Shown here: piece after piece, positions 24,371 through 37,025 of the stretch
Layout: each line of letters opens with the position of its first letter
Position numbering within the stretch: position 1 is the first letter of the stretch
NCBI GenBank assembly: GCA_945643635.1
Contig: CALZFC010000033.1
Location: forward strand, 1,206,001-1,270,000
From: Allodiplogaster sudhausi
Lineage: Eukaryota > Nematoda > Chromadorea > Rhabditida > Diplogasteridae
DNA: 64,000 nt
Direction: 5' to 3'
Position numbers and translations under genes: made by a program
Notes under the pieces: generated by a model
Database searches by the model: none
What the model was told of the DNA's origin: nothing
Seen by the model: the letters and a program-made list of their open reading frames with translations, nothing else

Positions 24371-24840
24371 TACTCTCTCGCTTTCCCCTGGAGCCAGTGG
24401 ATGGAATCTGGATGGAGGAGGATTGGATCGGCTTGACAGCGCATGGCTTCCCTCTTCGATTTGTGTGTGTGTGTGTATTTTTGATGCATTTTTGTCCCCT
24501 ATGGTAAAGAGTTCTTACACAGTCATCGAGCCCGGACCATGCACGTGTACAGCACGTGCAGTAGGTGGCCGGGCTCACCGACATCACCCCCCTTTTTTTG
24601 TATTTTTAATTGATAAAGTATGTGCACTGAGAGGTGCAAAACTTGTGTTTATTCTGCATTGAAATGGCGCATGAGAAAGCGTCTCTCCCCGTCTTCTCTC
24701 GCCTGTCTCTCTCGCGAGGGAGAGCAGGCGAGTCACAGCAGTGCAACAGGGGAGGGAGGGGCTCTTTGGTCTAAAACTGAATGGGGCAAAGTGCTGTGTG
24801 TTGTGTCCCTTTGACCCTAGCAATGACTGGACTGAACAAA
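24252..24840. other. Spacer with CT microsatellite
   Basis: CT tract at about 24320-24366 and a short TG run near 24462-24476. A perfect inverted pair GCCTGTCTCTCTCGC/GCGAGGGAGAGCAGGC-like hairpin lies near 24700-24735. No exon recognised. Confidence 0.4.
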
Positions 24841-26300
24841 CAATCACTGTTTATCTTGCCCTTGCTCAGCGGACGGTATCTCCGTTTCAGAGTTTTCGAC
24901 AACATAGCTAGATGCCCATTTGAACCGCAAACTGGTAGGGGTCCTAGCTGCTACCCCTAGCTCACCCATGAGGGAGGACTCCCAAGGTGACTGAACGATA
25001 AACAGCCAAAATTATGGGTACTGCTTGAGTTCTCCAGCCCATAGTTAGGCCAACCTCACTGATATGTGGTCCTACTTATTCACGCAAAGTAAATCTAGGC
25101 ACTAAGCATTTAACTCCTCTACTAACCCACATCCTCTTCAGATGGTGGAGCGACTCCGCCTCATAGCGCGCGAAGAGCGCTTCCGCCATCGGCCTTGCTC
25201 TTTCTCGGACAACTGCAATTCGATCGACTATAAAATCACTTTCAACTGATAGAGTTGAATTCTTAACAATTAGGCGCCCCGTAGGAGGGCCGAATCCCCT
25301 CAAGGGAAGAAAACATTCGAACTAACAACCATGTCCCTCATTCATGAAAAAAGGAACTGGTCTGGTAACATACTGAGGAAGCGAGATCCCCGACACTTAC
25401 GAAACTAGCCGCTGTGACACTACTCTCTTATGCATGGAGGAGTAGCCGAATACACGTATACTAACCAGGCTTCTCTTCACTCGACGAGCCTCTCCGCCTG
25501 ATCCCGCTCGCGCTAGCGGGAATCCGCCCCACTGCAAACAGATCGACTACAAATTCCAACTGATAGAGTTGAATTTAAACAATTAGGGGTCCCATAGGAG
25601 GGCCGAAATCACCTCGAAAAATAAAAGACTCCAACTAACTACTCGGTTACTCATTCAGAAAAAAGGTAACCGGGTCTGCGACCAAACTGAGGAAGGGTGA
25701 CACGCTTACTAACCAGGCTCCTCTTGACCCAGCTCCGCCTGCTCCCCCCGGAGACCGCTTCAGCCATCGGCCTCACGTGAAACCGCATCACTGCAAACAG
25801 AACGTCGTTAAAACCACCTTTAACTGGCCGAACTACTCACACTAGTTTACAGTCCCTCATCAAGGGAGTGCAAACGGATACGGGTCCCATGAGGACCCGT
25901 CTCTTACCACAGCTTACAGCCTCTCATCAAGGGACTGCAAACGTACTAAAGGGTCCCATGAGGACCCGTCTTCCTCCCCATGAGGGAGGGCAACCAGCTC
26001 TGGTTGTGGGGGGTTGACCCTACGGTCAATGCAACAGAAAACTACCTTTTTACGGAGATTCGTGGCTCCTCTCCGAGCGGACAGGAAGGAGCGCTACTCG
26101 GGTAGACTGCAACCCTACATCTGGCTCTACTCCGCTGGCTCTTGAGCCGAACGGCCGCCAAACTTAGATCCGCTCATCAGATATCCTGGAATTAAAACCG
26201 TAAAAAAAACCGCCATGCAGACAAACTAGCAATTCTAAATGTAAATGTTAGAAACTAACACAACCAACCAATTCTTCAACAAACAACTCCTGAAAAAAAC
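24841..26300. repeat. GC-rich imperfect tandem array with repeated hairpins
   Basis: Modules of roughly 310 bp recur: CTGATAGAGTTGAATT at 25246 and 25560; CTCATTCA(T)GAAAAAAGG followed by ACTGAGGAAG at about 25337 and 25650; GGAGGGCCGAA at 25282 and 25597. Further on, two ~65-bp units contain CTCATCAAGGGA and a near-perfect hairpin GGGTCCCATGAGGACCC (25880-25901 and 25943-25964). No protein is encoded. It lies between copies of the element family and may be the 3' non-coding part of a large element, or an independent satellite. Confidence 0.5.
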
Positions 26301-26336
26301 AAAACTATGGCAAACACCTTCAAAAACGAAGTCACC

Positions 26337-27255
26337 TACACTCTACGACCAGCGATCGTAGAAATGTCTACTCCCTCTTCTTCAACCCTTTGCTCAACTG
26401 CTACCGTACCCGGCCAACTTGCACATCAACATTCAAACCCATCCTCACTACTCCCCACACCATGCCTATTTCACGGTCCACTTGGTGATAATGGTAATCA
26501 TCAACTTCTGACCTCGGCGAGAGCGGTCTTCTCTTCCCCCTCGAGGCGCGCCTCCTCTCGCAGATTCTCATTTCTTGTAGTGGTTGACACATCCGTCGTA
26601 ACGGCGGACTCTCGCCCACATTTTGCTGTTGTTATTCACTTTAATGTCAGGACTTATCCCTCCATCTTCGTTTCTTGCTATTTATCCGTCGCTCTAAGAC
26701 GAATCAGTTGTCTCTAGGATCTACTGTTCACGTAGACCTCTCAAGCATTCCGGTTGTTCTCGCTTTCGTTGCTAATGGCCTAGCTGCGGCCTTGCCCTCC
26801 TCACCCATATTCTACATACCCATATACTCCATCTCATTTCGCTAAATCATCTCTCACAGGTTTAACTCACTTTCATTACCTCAATTCTCTTCTCACTCGG
26901 CATGCTCTGGCATGCCAAACGGTCTCCTGGCGTTGTCTCCTCGGACCAAGCGAAGCCGCGGGATTTGCAGCATACGTCAGAGCATCTCCAGCCACTCAAG
27001 GAGGGGTGGTACCCTCACTTTAACCCTCAGTTTCTCTCTCTCTCTCTCTCTCGTTTTTTCCCATTGCTGTTGCACATGGCTCGTATTGTTTGTCGCTTTG
27101 TTGTTGTTGTATGTCACCGCACTCTATCGCACCCGGTCGTGCTATCGCACCCGGTCGTGTCCCTACTCGATAAACTATTATCTCGTTGGTGTCGCTATGG
27201 AACGGGACAGTAGAGAGACAGTAATCGGGGTTATATGGGAGGGATGACCATATAA
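26337..27255 (+). mobile_element. Mobile-element fragment, second type, copy B, with inverted 146-bp repeat
   Basis: 26337-26505 matches the inverted repeat at 18245-18416 (CTACCGTACCCGGCCAACTT). 26506-27255 matches 13621-14330, differing by small indels, a duplicated CTATCGCACCCGGTCGTG and an extra segment near 26600. It ends with the palindromic motif at 27231-27255. Inverted start plus direct end suggests inverted terminal repeats rather than simple LTRs for this member. No intact ORF. Confidence 0.5.
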
Positions 27256-27460
27256 TAATCATCCCAACTCTGGAGATTATTAGCTGTCAAATTTTGCTTG
27301 TAAACACAAAAATGCATGAAAGTGGGCCTACTTTTACACTGTTCTGCAACCATTATCAAACGCTGGTTCTTAGTGCGTATACTGACTTGCAGTTCCTCAC
27401 CCTCTCCATCGCAGTCTCCTCGATTCACTATGTTCGCTCTTCTCTCTCTCTCTTTCTCTC

Positions 27461-27496
<36 letters not shown>

Positions 27497-27658
27497 ATCC
27501 TCTCACTTGCCTTTCCAGCCGCGACATGTCACACAATAAGTGAGGCTCCTCAAAACGTGTTCTCGATGTGCGCGTAGAGAGCTCATATCATTTGTCTGCA
27601 TCTGTATCGTCTCTTCTGGTCGTTCCATGTCTACCTAACTCTCTCTCTTTCTCTTTTG

Positions 27659-27691
<33 letters not shown>

Positions 27692-29012
27692 CTACATCAT
27701 TTCATCTGCAGCAAACAGTCCATGCTCGTCATGTGGCCATCGTTGGAAGAAGGGAGTGCCTTAACCCGATCAGTGACTCACTCTGAATCGCCGTCGACCT
27801 TGGTTTCATTCGTGTATTAATCCACTCACTTTCGCATGCTTCCCAGGTTTTTCATGTCTCAAAAATTTCCTCACGCACTGCTTCTTTATTGGTCATTCCT
27901 GTAATTTTGTTTCTCTCTCTCTCTCCTTTTCTCTGCTATCTCTTCTATCATTTCCCTCCTCCCTGATTCCCTCTGTGATTGCGCCCTCCCTTCCGCTTGA
28001 ATCGTGCTGGACTCCACGGACTGGATTCGGCAAGAGATTCACAATTGCTCCTTTCTTCTTTCAATTCTCGTTCTCTTTTATTTCCCTTGGTTCCTTTATC
28101 TCTCTCTCTTGCTTTCTCTGTTTCTTTCTTTCTCTCTCCCTGTCCCTCTCTCATTCTTCTCTCTCCGTCAGTCTCACTCATGCTCCATTCTTGATAGAAC
28201 TCTCTCGTCATCTTTATCCATATGAAAGAAGCCGAAGGGAAAAGAAGATGATTGGAAGATATAGAGAAAGAATGCAAGAGGAGCGAATCGGAGATTGAGT
28301 CTGAATGGGATGGCCTCGACAGCATATTTTTTGCTACTACCGCTATTCGTTCTATCCGCGTCTTTCTCGTGCTCCTTTCCCTTCGCTCGAAATCTTCCTC
28401 TCGTTACATTCCACAAACGCTTTAAAATATTATATATAGTTTTTCACGTAGAGAGTTTCACCTGCTGGGATTCTTCTTTTGCTATCTTCCTTCTCTCCAC
28501 CTCTCATTGTCCCTCCTCTCTGCCATTCCATCATTCTTCACTCCTCTCTATCATCTACATATATCTGTCTCCAATCACGAGTCCTCATTTTTCAACTACT
28601 TTCCGTTTTGTATTTTTGTGTGCAGCAGCATTGAATCCCACCCTCTTTCATTGTTATTTAAGCATCTCTTAGCAGAAAGAAACATAGAAATCACATGGGA
28701 TTTCCTTTCTACGTTTCTTCATCTTCCTGTGCCTCTCACTCCCAAGCTCTCCTTATGTCTCAGTTCTTGTTTGTCTCTTTCCTATACCTCCTGTTTTATC
28801 GTTCATTCTCTTCAATTTTCTTCCGGTCGCTCGTTTGTTGACTTAATATATTGCGAGGAATAAGCTGGCTCGTTTCTTAATGCTTTTCATTCCTTTGACG
28901 CCACGAAGAATATCGTACATAGATGCACCACTCTCCGCAGCCCCAGTCTTTGGCATTCTCCTTGTCTCTTCTTATGTCCCTGTACACTTCCTTCTTTGGC
29001 TTACCGACATCA
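27256..29012. other. CT-rich intergenic DNA
   Basis: CT tracts at about 27438-27500, 27648-27692, 27913-27930 and 28100-28170. Open frames here are Ser/Leu/Phe-rich translations of pyrimidine-rich DNA. No reliable exon. Confidence 0.5.
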
Positions 29013-30308
29013 CACACAAGAAAAAATACCATTACGATTAGTAGTCAATGCGATGGTAAATACCATCGTCGCAGCACCTAAGAGTATATACTTTAAAAAT
29101 GAGCACTTCAAACTATTGGATCAGATCCACTGGTCAAATACCATAAAAACTCGGCTCGGCGTGAATTACACCTGCCGGAATGGTATTTCTCAGCTCGCGC
29201 TGGCAGACCCCACCTCCTCCCTTCCCTGTCGTTTCACGGGTCGATTTGCCTCGCTTCTTTCTCTCTCTCACACGCACACTCTCTCTCTCTCTCTCTCCCT
29301 CTTTCTCTCTGCGATCCAGTACCTCGAACACGACTCACAAACTAGCCAGTAAATCGGCGTTTGCAGCTTTTATTTGCCATTTTCGCTATAAATCAGTTCA
29401 AACCGTGTTTAAAATGAGAATAAAAACTGCAAAAGTTGAAGAGCTGGCCAGCCTGATATGCAGAGTCGTGTTGAAGCTGGCGCCGTCGTATTGAGAATTT
29501 TTCTCCCACCTGGACCCGAACTACCACCCTGCGCACCCAGTACCCAAGCCACTACCACCACACTACCCGCTCTAGTGATCCGAGTGCTGCCGAAATTATC
29601 CAGATGATATATATGGGCGGCGCCCATGGTTGAATCTGTCAGTTATTGAATAGCAGTTAGTGACAGTTGACAGTTAGTGACAGCGCTGATTGCCGTGGCG
29701 GAAGAGAACGTCGGCATGGCTGTCTCCTTTCTTCTTTTCGAGTACGCCAAGGAGCACGCGGACGAGTTGACGAGTGAGTGGGCGAATGACTTGGCCGCTG
29801 CGTCTGCTGCGACTGCCAACGCATCTGATGCCACTAGAGCGGATCAAGAGAACGAGGGTCGTCAATCAAAGGCGGCAAAGCGTATATTGTTATTACTATA
29901 TTGGGTTATTGTACTTGTTTGTTTTTACATTTCAAATCAGTCCGATTGACTTGCTGTATTTGGCAACTCTTTTCCCCACTTCGCTGTTCCAAACGAATTG
30001 TCATAAAAATGCTCTGAGGAAATATTCACTAGCATATTTCATCTCGGGTACTTCTACCAGTGATTGCTGGAATAAATATGCTCACTTGGCGCTTGTGGCT
30101 GAAAACGCGCAACATGGAACTGCGCCAAGGAGTACTTTCTGACTCACTTGAGGTAGGGCTCAGTTAATGGTATTATCCATTGCGGTTTTCACCATTGCAA
30201 AATACTAGTGCTTCATAACTAAATTTCTGCCAACATCTATTATTTTTAATGGTATTCACCCAAGGTGTATTGCAAATTCGGAAATCCAATGGTATTTTTT
30301 CTTGTGGG
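29013..30308. mobile_element. Terminal-inverted-repeat DNA element (1.3 kb)
   Basis: The left end CACACAAGAAAAAATACCATT (29013-29033) is matched in reverse at 30288-30308 (20 of 21 bases). AATACCAT or its complement recurs near both ends (about 29060, 29139, 29182, 30168, 30245), typical of subterminal transposase-binding sites. No clear target-site duplication. The interior holds a CT microsatellite and one small ORF but no transposase that I recognise, so it is probably non-autonomous. Confidence 0.6.
29716..29949 (+). CDS. Small ORF inside the inverted-repeat element
   Basis: From ATG 29716 the ORF reads MAVSFLLFEYAKEHADEL, then an Ala/Asp/Glu-rich stretch (NDLAAASAATANASDATR), and ends with a hydrophobic segment before a stop at 29947-29949. 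It is the only non-repetitive open frame in the element and has codon-like composition, but no recognised domain. It may be an exon remnant of an element protein. Confidence 0.25.
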   Translation: MAVSFLLFEYAKEHADELTSEWANDLAAASAATANASDATRADQENEGRQSKAAKRILLLLYWVIVLVCFYISNQSD

Positions 30309-32252
30309 CATTAACTTTCTAGATCGATGGCATAATGAACAGACTGTCGTTCAGTATCGATGACATTCCTGCAACTGATTGCTTCAAGGTCTATGTCTCC
30401 TCTCGTCTCTCTCCTCCCTCTTTCTCTCTCTCTCTATGTCTCCTCTCATCTCTCTCCTCCCTCTTTCTCTTTCTTTCACTCTCTGTGTCTACTCTCTCTC
30501 ACAGCAACAGCTCATAACAGAAGCCACTTGAGGCGTGAAGTGCTTGGATCTTCTCCGCTTCAAATCCAAGTGCTTCCCAAGTTCCCGCTTCCTCTCTCTT
30601 CCTTCTTAACCATCTCTCATTCTCTCTGCTCTGCCTCTTCATCCCTCAGGACTTCTTTCCAGTTATGGCATCTCATTGGAGTGGCTGTTATGGGCCATGG
30701 TGGAGGGACTTGTCCTTGAGAGGCAACAAGGATAAAAGGGTCTCCATCGGTCACTAGCCTCCAGCTGTTGCGCATTCTGGTGCAGGAACTGATTGGAGAA
30801 AAAGAGGCGCAAAGAAGCAGAGTGGGCGAGAGAGAGAGGACAGAGAGAGGGAGAGAGAGAGAGAAAGAGTTGAAAGTATTTGAAGGGTGGACATGCGGCT
30901 GTAGTCACCCGCTCTTACTTTTATGTAGGGAAACCTTGTGTTTGCTAGTGGTGTGCTCTATCTATGTCTTTCGCTTTCTATTCACCTCTCTCTCCCTTCT
31001 CTCTTTCTATTCTCCCTCTCTCTCATCTTCATCTCTTTCTATTCTATTTTCTATTCCCCCTTCCTCTCTCTCTCTCTCTCACTCACTCTCTATGCATTCC
31101 CTTCTTGTCTACATCTGCTTTGGAATCTTCTTCAGGGCTTTCTGTTCAAGGCTCCAGTGACATCAGAAGAAGTCAAGGCTCCATCCGCACCAAGGCCTCT
31201 TCTAACCGAACCGCTATTGTCTTTCCGCAATTCAACCAGAAGACTGTAACATAGAGTTTGTGAGAGAGAGAGAGGAGAGAGGGGAAAGAGAGGAGAAATA
31301 GAGAAGGAAGGGAACTCAGATTGCGATTGCAGCTGCTTCGCGATCTAACCACCTGCCCCTTTGCCCTCCAGCCTTTCACTTATCTCTCTCTCATTTCTTT
31401 CTCTCTTTCTCTCTTTCTATCGTTATGCTTCCTCGCTCTCCATTCCTCTGCCACTACTCACTTCCTCTTAGTCTCTCTTTCACCGTCGGTTATAATCCGC
31501 AAAATCTTGCCTCAACTGTCGACTCCACGTAATTCTTCAGCCCACTGTTGCTTCCTAGATTCATAATGTTTCGAAAAATTAAATTGAGTAAACAAAAACC
31601 AGAATAGGAATATTAAAAAAGTAAATTATGCCACTGTTTCCTCACATCCTCACTGGCCGGCAGTGCGGGGAACGGGTATCCATGATAATCTTCTTCCTCT
31701 TGTCATAAGCCATTCCATCATCATAATGGTCCCTCCTCTCTCCTTCTATCCTGTCTGTTCTCTGCTTCTCGCTCCCTCTCTCAGATTATGCTCTCTTACC
31801 ATGCCATGGCAACGGCCGTACAGTCTGCTTCAACTTGAATGATCACAACATTCCCTCTCTTTCACAGAAGGAACCGCCTGGTTTCCCACGGATAAAGATA
31901 TAAAACATGTGAACGCCATGACTTCAAGAATTTCACTATTCCAATTTCTCCCTAAGCTACAATTTAAGCGAGCAATTCATTGGGAGCCTCTCTCTCCCTC
32001 TCCTTTTCTTGGCTTTAGGAATTTCCTATATTTTATAGATATCATTTTTGTTGCGCACATGTGCCAAAATTTTCTTGAAAAATATTTTCATTAATAAAGG
32101 AGGCCACGAGATTTAAATGGGAAACCCTCATAAGCACGTAAATTGAGAAGAGCACTCAAGCGTGGTTACACTCTTCGGTCGTCTTCCCCTTTCCCAGACC
32201 ATTCGTGTTCCTTCCCTCTGACGGTGTACTGTCTCTCTCTCTCATTCTCTCG

Positions 32253-32283
<31 letters not shown>

Positions 32284-32875
32284 TCTTTCCAACATGCCTT
32301 TCTGAATGCTTGTTTGGTGCGTGCTGAGCTAGTGGCTCCGCATCTCCTCTTCCATCTTCTTTCCGCAGTCGTCTCCTTCTCTCCCCAACTTCATGAAGCA
32401 GCTTGGTTGTCGAATAGGATAGAACGAGAAGCAATGAAATATAGAAAAGAAAGTATGAATTGTAGAAGTGATGGACGGTCTCTCATAACCCAGTGTCCTT
32501 TACTGCACGGTTAATCCACATCTGCCCTCGCCATGTGTAATAATCCGTACCCATCTCTTTCCTATTTCGCTATATTTATGTATGTTTTGCTGTATTCCCC
32601 CAGTCTTCTATTCCTCCTCGTTCCATTCTAGCCATGATCTTCATTATTCATTATCTTTTTTGTCTTTCCTATTAGATGCCTATGGACTTCCATTAGTAAC
32701 TTGTAGCAGAAATAAATATACATGCTTATATTTGAATGCCTATAATTATGGGCATGAATCTGAAGAGTGAGAACGAGGGGCATTTTATTGAACGAGCAAA
32801 AAAACAGTGCAAGATGTTTTCTGCAGTTGAGCTCTACAACATGCTAGTTCTTCTCCCTCTCTCTTTCTCTCTCTC

Positions 32876-32912
<37 letters not shown>

Positions 32913-33197
32913 GTCTCTCTGTCCTTCTCTCTCTCTCTCCCTTTCTCCCTCGCTGTTCCATATTTTCTCCTTCCTCATCGTGAATTGAATACAACTCGCC
33001 AATCCTTCATGCTTTCAGATTTCCCGTTTTCTACTTTTTCCGTACTCTTTTATCTTTGCCCGTCACTCTCTGCACTTGCCAGAGAGAATAAGCGACCATT
33101 GAATGGTCTGCTCAGACTCCGTCAATCATTCAAATAGTCGTCCTATTCACCTTCTTTTCTACTGGCAAAACCATGCTCTCTTCCCATTCTCTCTCTC

Positions 33198-33251
<54 letters not shown>

Positions 33252-34231
33252 TACTTTCGTCTTGTCAAATGGCTTGCTTAATCACATCAGATCGGGTGTA
33301 TTCCTGGCTAATTAGAACGACTTTCTTGGCTGCATTCCTGAAATGAGCTCTGCATGAGAATGCGGTGTTCGTATCGTTTGGAGGCACTGAGAAGTGTTCC
33401 TGGCCACCACTCACATTCCCTCTTGCATTTTACATCCCTTGTTCTTACCATGGTTAGCCCCCTCCCCTCCCCTCTCTTTCTGTGCAACCTTTCTCCTGAA
33501 ATGGTAGCCGAAACAGGAAAATCAGGTGTTGAATTCGTCTCCTCTTCGCTTCAGGCACAAGCTGCTGATGCTTGCTTTGGTACGCTCTTCTTTCGCACTG
33601 TTCTCCCTCTGCTTCTCTCTCCTCTCTCTCTCACTTTCCCTCCATTCTCTCCCTCCTCTTCCACATATCATTCTCTCTCTGGCTCTCCATTCTCTTCTCT
33701 TACTGCTCTTCTACATATCGTTCTTTCACTCCTCTCTTCCTCTCTCTCCCCTCAGGGCAGGAGTCAAGTATACACAGCATCCGCTTCCCTCGCAAACTTG
33801 CGAAGAGGCTGAGAAAAATAGAAATGTTGTGTTGCGCGCTTCCCTGGCATGGAGGAATACGAGAAAGCATGTAGGAAAGTGAAGAGAGAGAGAGAGAGAG
33901 CGCGAGCGAAAGAGATAGCAAAAGAGAGAGAGGGAGGGAGGGAAGGAAGGAGAGAATTCGAGGGAAAGGAGGGATAAGTATATGCGCAGGCTGCATTCAG
34001 TGTTTGCGTCATTATTCCCGCACCCACCAAGCATAATCATTTATTCTCTTCCCAACTTATCACACCACTCGTGCGTGAGAAAGTGGAAGATTCCAGTTAA
34101 TTCCTAATCTTCACTCTTTGTCTCTTGCTGTTTCTCTTTCCCTTTCCCCTTCTCTTTCTCTTTCTCTTTTTCTCCCTCTTTCTCTCTCTTCTCTCTCTCT
34201 CTCTTTCTATCTCTCTCCTTTCCCTTCCCCT
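30309..34231. other. Long CT-microsatellite-rich region without confident genes
   Basis: CT tracts at about 30410-30500, 31060-31090, 32231-32288, 32860-32945, 33190-33250, 33605-33760 and 34120-34220. GA tracts at 30826-30865 and 33885-33960. A possible last exon lies at 31138-31254, after the acceptor CTTCTTCAG: it reads DIRRSQGSIRTKASSNRTA and ends with TAG. No partner exons were found, so I do not call a gene. Confidence 0.45.
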
Positions 34232-37025
34232 ATGATGAAAGGGAATTTCCTCAATTGGTTGCGAGACTGTCGTGAGTGGCTTCTTTGTTTATGTCGTCCG
34301 TTGCCATGAAGGTCTAATGAAGAGTTCTTGCTGAGTCAGGCGACGAGAGAGTGGGAGCCTGAGGAGGAGCAGAGAAAGAGAGAGGAATCTTCCTCTGCCT
34401 TTTCTTATACGGGAAGCTTCCATGGCTATAGGAGTCATCCACGTCGAGGATATACAGCGGATATTCGAGCAGGTTCGTGCTCTCCCAACACAAGTTTGGC
34501 CAGCTGAGGAGAAGGCGGCGTCTTGGCTCTTCCCTTCCTTTGAACAGGGAAAATCTGGAGTATGGTGGGAGCTTGAATATTTAGACGGCTTTTCACAAGT
34601 ATTTTCTCAAGAACAAAATTCATTGTCTCCATCTGTAAAGTAAGAAGAAGTAGAAATACTTTGAAATCTGAAGAATTGAAGGGAAGTTAGTGTTGATGGA
34701 CACGTCATTCAGCAGTCTACCTCTCTGGAGAATGCAGCGGCGGCAGTGGATTCGAACTCTCCCTCCTCCACCCCTTCCACTCTGCACCCTCGCTCTCCTC
34801 CGCCCCCTCTTCTTCCATCTTCCCCTTCTTCCTCTTCGTCCCCTTCAGATTCGTCAATATCCTCTTCTGGAATATCTTCCAATGCTACTTCTGTTGCTGG
34901 TTCTTACTTCCGTTCTTCTAATCGTAAATGTAATGAAAGTATATTAAATATATGCTTATAAATAATATGATAAGGTAATTTATTCTTGTTCAAAGCTAAG
35001 TTATCGCATTGATATTTCGAGGGTCAGTAGCTCGGATGGCGTACGACAACCCAGTTGTGGCCCTAGAGGGAGATGACGACTCGTTGACTGCAACATGTGA
35101 GGGGTAAGGAATTTCTATCTTCCGTTCTCTGTTTTTCCTCCTTTCTCACCGTTCTCTCTCTCTCTCTCTCTCTCTCTCCCTTCTGCTCGATCTCATGAAT
35201 AACTCCTTTTCCTTTTTCTTCGTTCGCTCTCGCGTTCGCTATGTCCTCTCATCTTGATACTCATCTATCCCTTGTTTAGCCCCTAGAAAAACAGTGAATA
35301 CTAACATCATACATATTTCTGTTCTTCTCTTTTGCTCCTCTTGTCCCATTCAAATGCAGCTAATCCAAGGAAAAAAGTCAGTGGCAATTGCTTATGAATG
35401 GCGAACAATTGCATATTCAGGTAAAATCTCCCGCGGTAATTTTTTTTCTGTTAAAAGTATTTGTTCCGAGTAATGTATCAGTAGAAAAGTGTAGAGAATT
35501 ATGCAAAGTCTCTAATTTCCCTCTATGACAAGATCTCAGTAGAATGTTTGACGGAATGGGGTCAAGGCGATGCTATGAGGTCTTTCTTCCCTATCCACCT
35601 ATGTCATACATATATACATACTGCTAGCTCTCTTCATTCTTCTGATATTATAGCTGGCTGCCTGCTTGACAAATTCTGGCAATCCTCTCAGATCAATTGT
35701 TCTTTGTTATAGATCTTTATTACCTGTTGTAATTAATTAAGCATTCATGACTTTCCGTTTTAAAGGAGTAGCTCACTGAGTAATTAACATATGGTTTTAT
35801 GAACGTGGATGAATTCGAATCTGTTTAAAACATAATTCGAAAAATTTTGAGCCTTTTTTCCATTTATTTCAAAATTAAAATAACGCAAAATATGGCTGGG
35901 ACAAAACCTTTTTTTTACTGTACATACCTGTTAGCCACCTTCCTCTTTCATACGCTCTCTAACCAGCAGAAGTGCCTAATATTTGAGGGCATTCAAAGTG
36001 GTCCTAACGCACTACTTGTAGGAATAATTCAGTGTACGGTTCCTTTAAAGGTTTGACCTATAAATGGAGCAAATGATATAAATATTAGTTGTAATAATGG
36101 AAAGGCTTGAGGAGTGGCTCGTCTCGGACTTCCTCCCTCCGCTCGGGTTGTGTGGGAGTGCTGTCTTCAATGCACGACCACGTTCTCTGCATCGACTTCG
36201 AGGCCTCGCTCCCGGACGACCTCCGTCCCCCTCCCGTCTCGTTGGCCGCCTTCTCTACTCCTTCTCAGAGACCTTCGAGACATCCTCCTCCTATCGTCTC
36301 TATCATCAGCGAGAGAGCCAAGTCAGCCTTCGCCTTTCTTTTTTCGCATTCAATTCTTTTTTAATATTTTTGAAAATATTTTGCATTGAAAGAAATGAAA
36401 TACCCTATAATACTTGATTGTTTAGATCGCTGCGGAACTCGCTGTTCTCGGAGTGCCCGGCCACGGTGACTTCCTCTTCCCGCAGCACCCTCTCCAGCTC
36501 CGCTTCCTTCCGTCCCCGCCGGCTCTCTCCCGACACGGAAAGACTCGCTCTGCCACTCGAAGAGCCTTCTCGGCCTTCTTGTACTCTGGTCAGGGTGGAT
36601 CATGCTCTGTGCAAACACACCTCGTACTCCTCTCGTTATTTTGTAACAAAAACAAGTTCACACATAAATTTTAACGATTGAAATTTTTTTTGTAGTTTGT
36701 TTTTAAAGGACAGATTTGTATGAAGCCTTTCTCTCCCTCTCTCTATCTCTATCTATCTCTATCTCCCTCTCTCTCCTTCTCTGTTCAGGTCTACGTTGCG
36801 ATCATCGTGCTAATCGTGCTGGTTCTTCTAGTTGGCGCTGTCACAACAATCATGGATGTGCGGCCGGCGTTCCTCTTCGGAGCAGAGGCTGAGACGAACT
36901 CGACTGCTCTCTTAGTAGAAAACGCTACACTCATAGATCTTTTTGATCCTAGCACGAACGGTACCGTACTCCCGTTGATGAAAAATGGGCTTTCAATATC
37001 CTCGACGACTTTCAGCAAATTGTGA
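34232..37025 (+). CDS. Ser/Pro-rich single-pass membrane protein with glycosylated C-terminal ectodomain (unrecognised), frame problems
   Basis: Proposed exons: 34232-34472, 34687-34923, 35022-35103, 35360-35420, 36105-36321, 36426-36588, 36789-37025. The start MMKGNFLNWLRDCREW is followed by an in-frame TGA (34307-34309) before SNEEFLLSQATREWEP. Then come a Ser/Pro-rich exon (TLHPRSPPPPLLPSSP), MAYDNPVVALEGDDD, a second Ser/Pro-rich part, and RPRRLSPDTERLALP. The last exon encodes a transmembrane helix (VAIIVLIVLVLLVGAV) and about 55 residues with N-glycosylation sites NST, NAT and NGT. Exons from 35360 on join in phase, but exon 35022-35103 ends in phase 2 while the next needs phase 0; one more G in the run 35101-35104 would fix this. 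If taken literally, the protein stops at 35361-35363. A type II topology is likely. No family recognised. Confidence 0.5.

Noticed and set aside
24841..26000. CRISPR-like array or tRNA cluster in the GC-rich repeats
   Set aside because: Repeats are long, imperfect and in a eukaryotic context; no cloverleaf or A/B box promoter could be traced.
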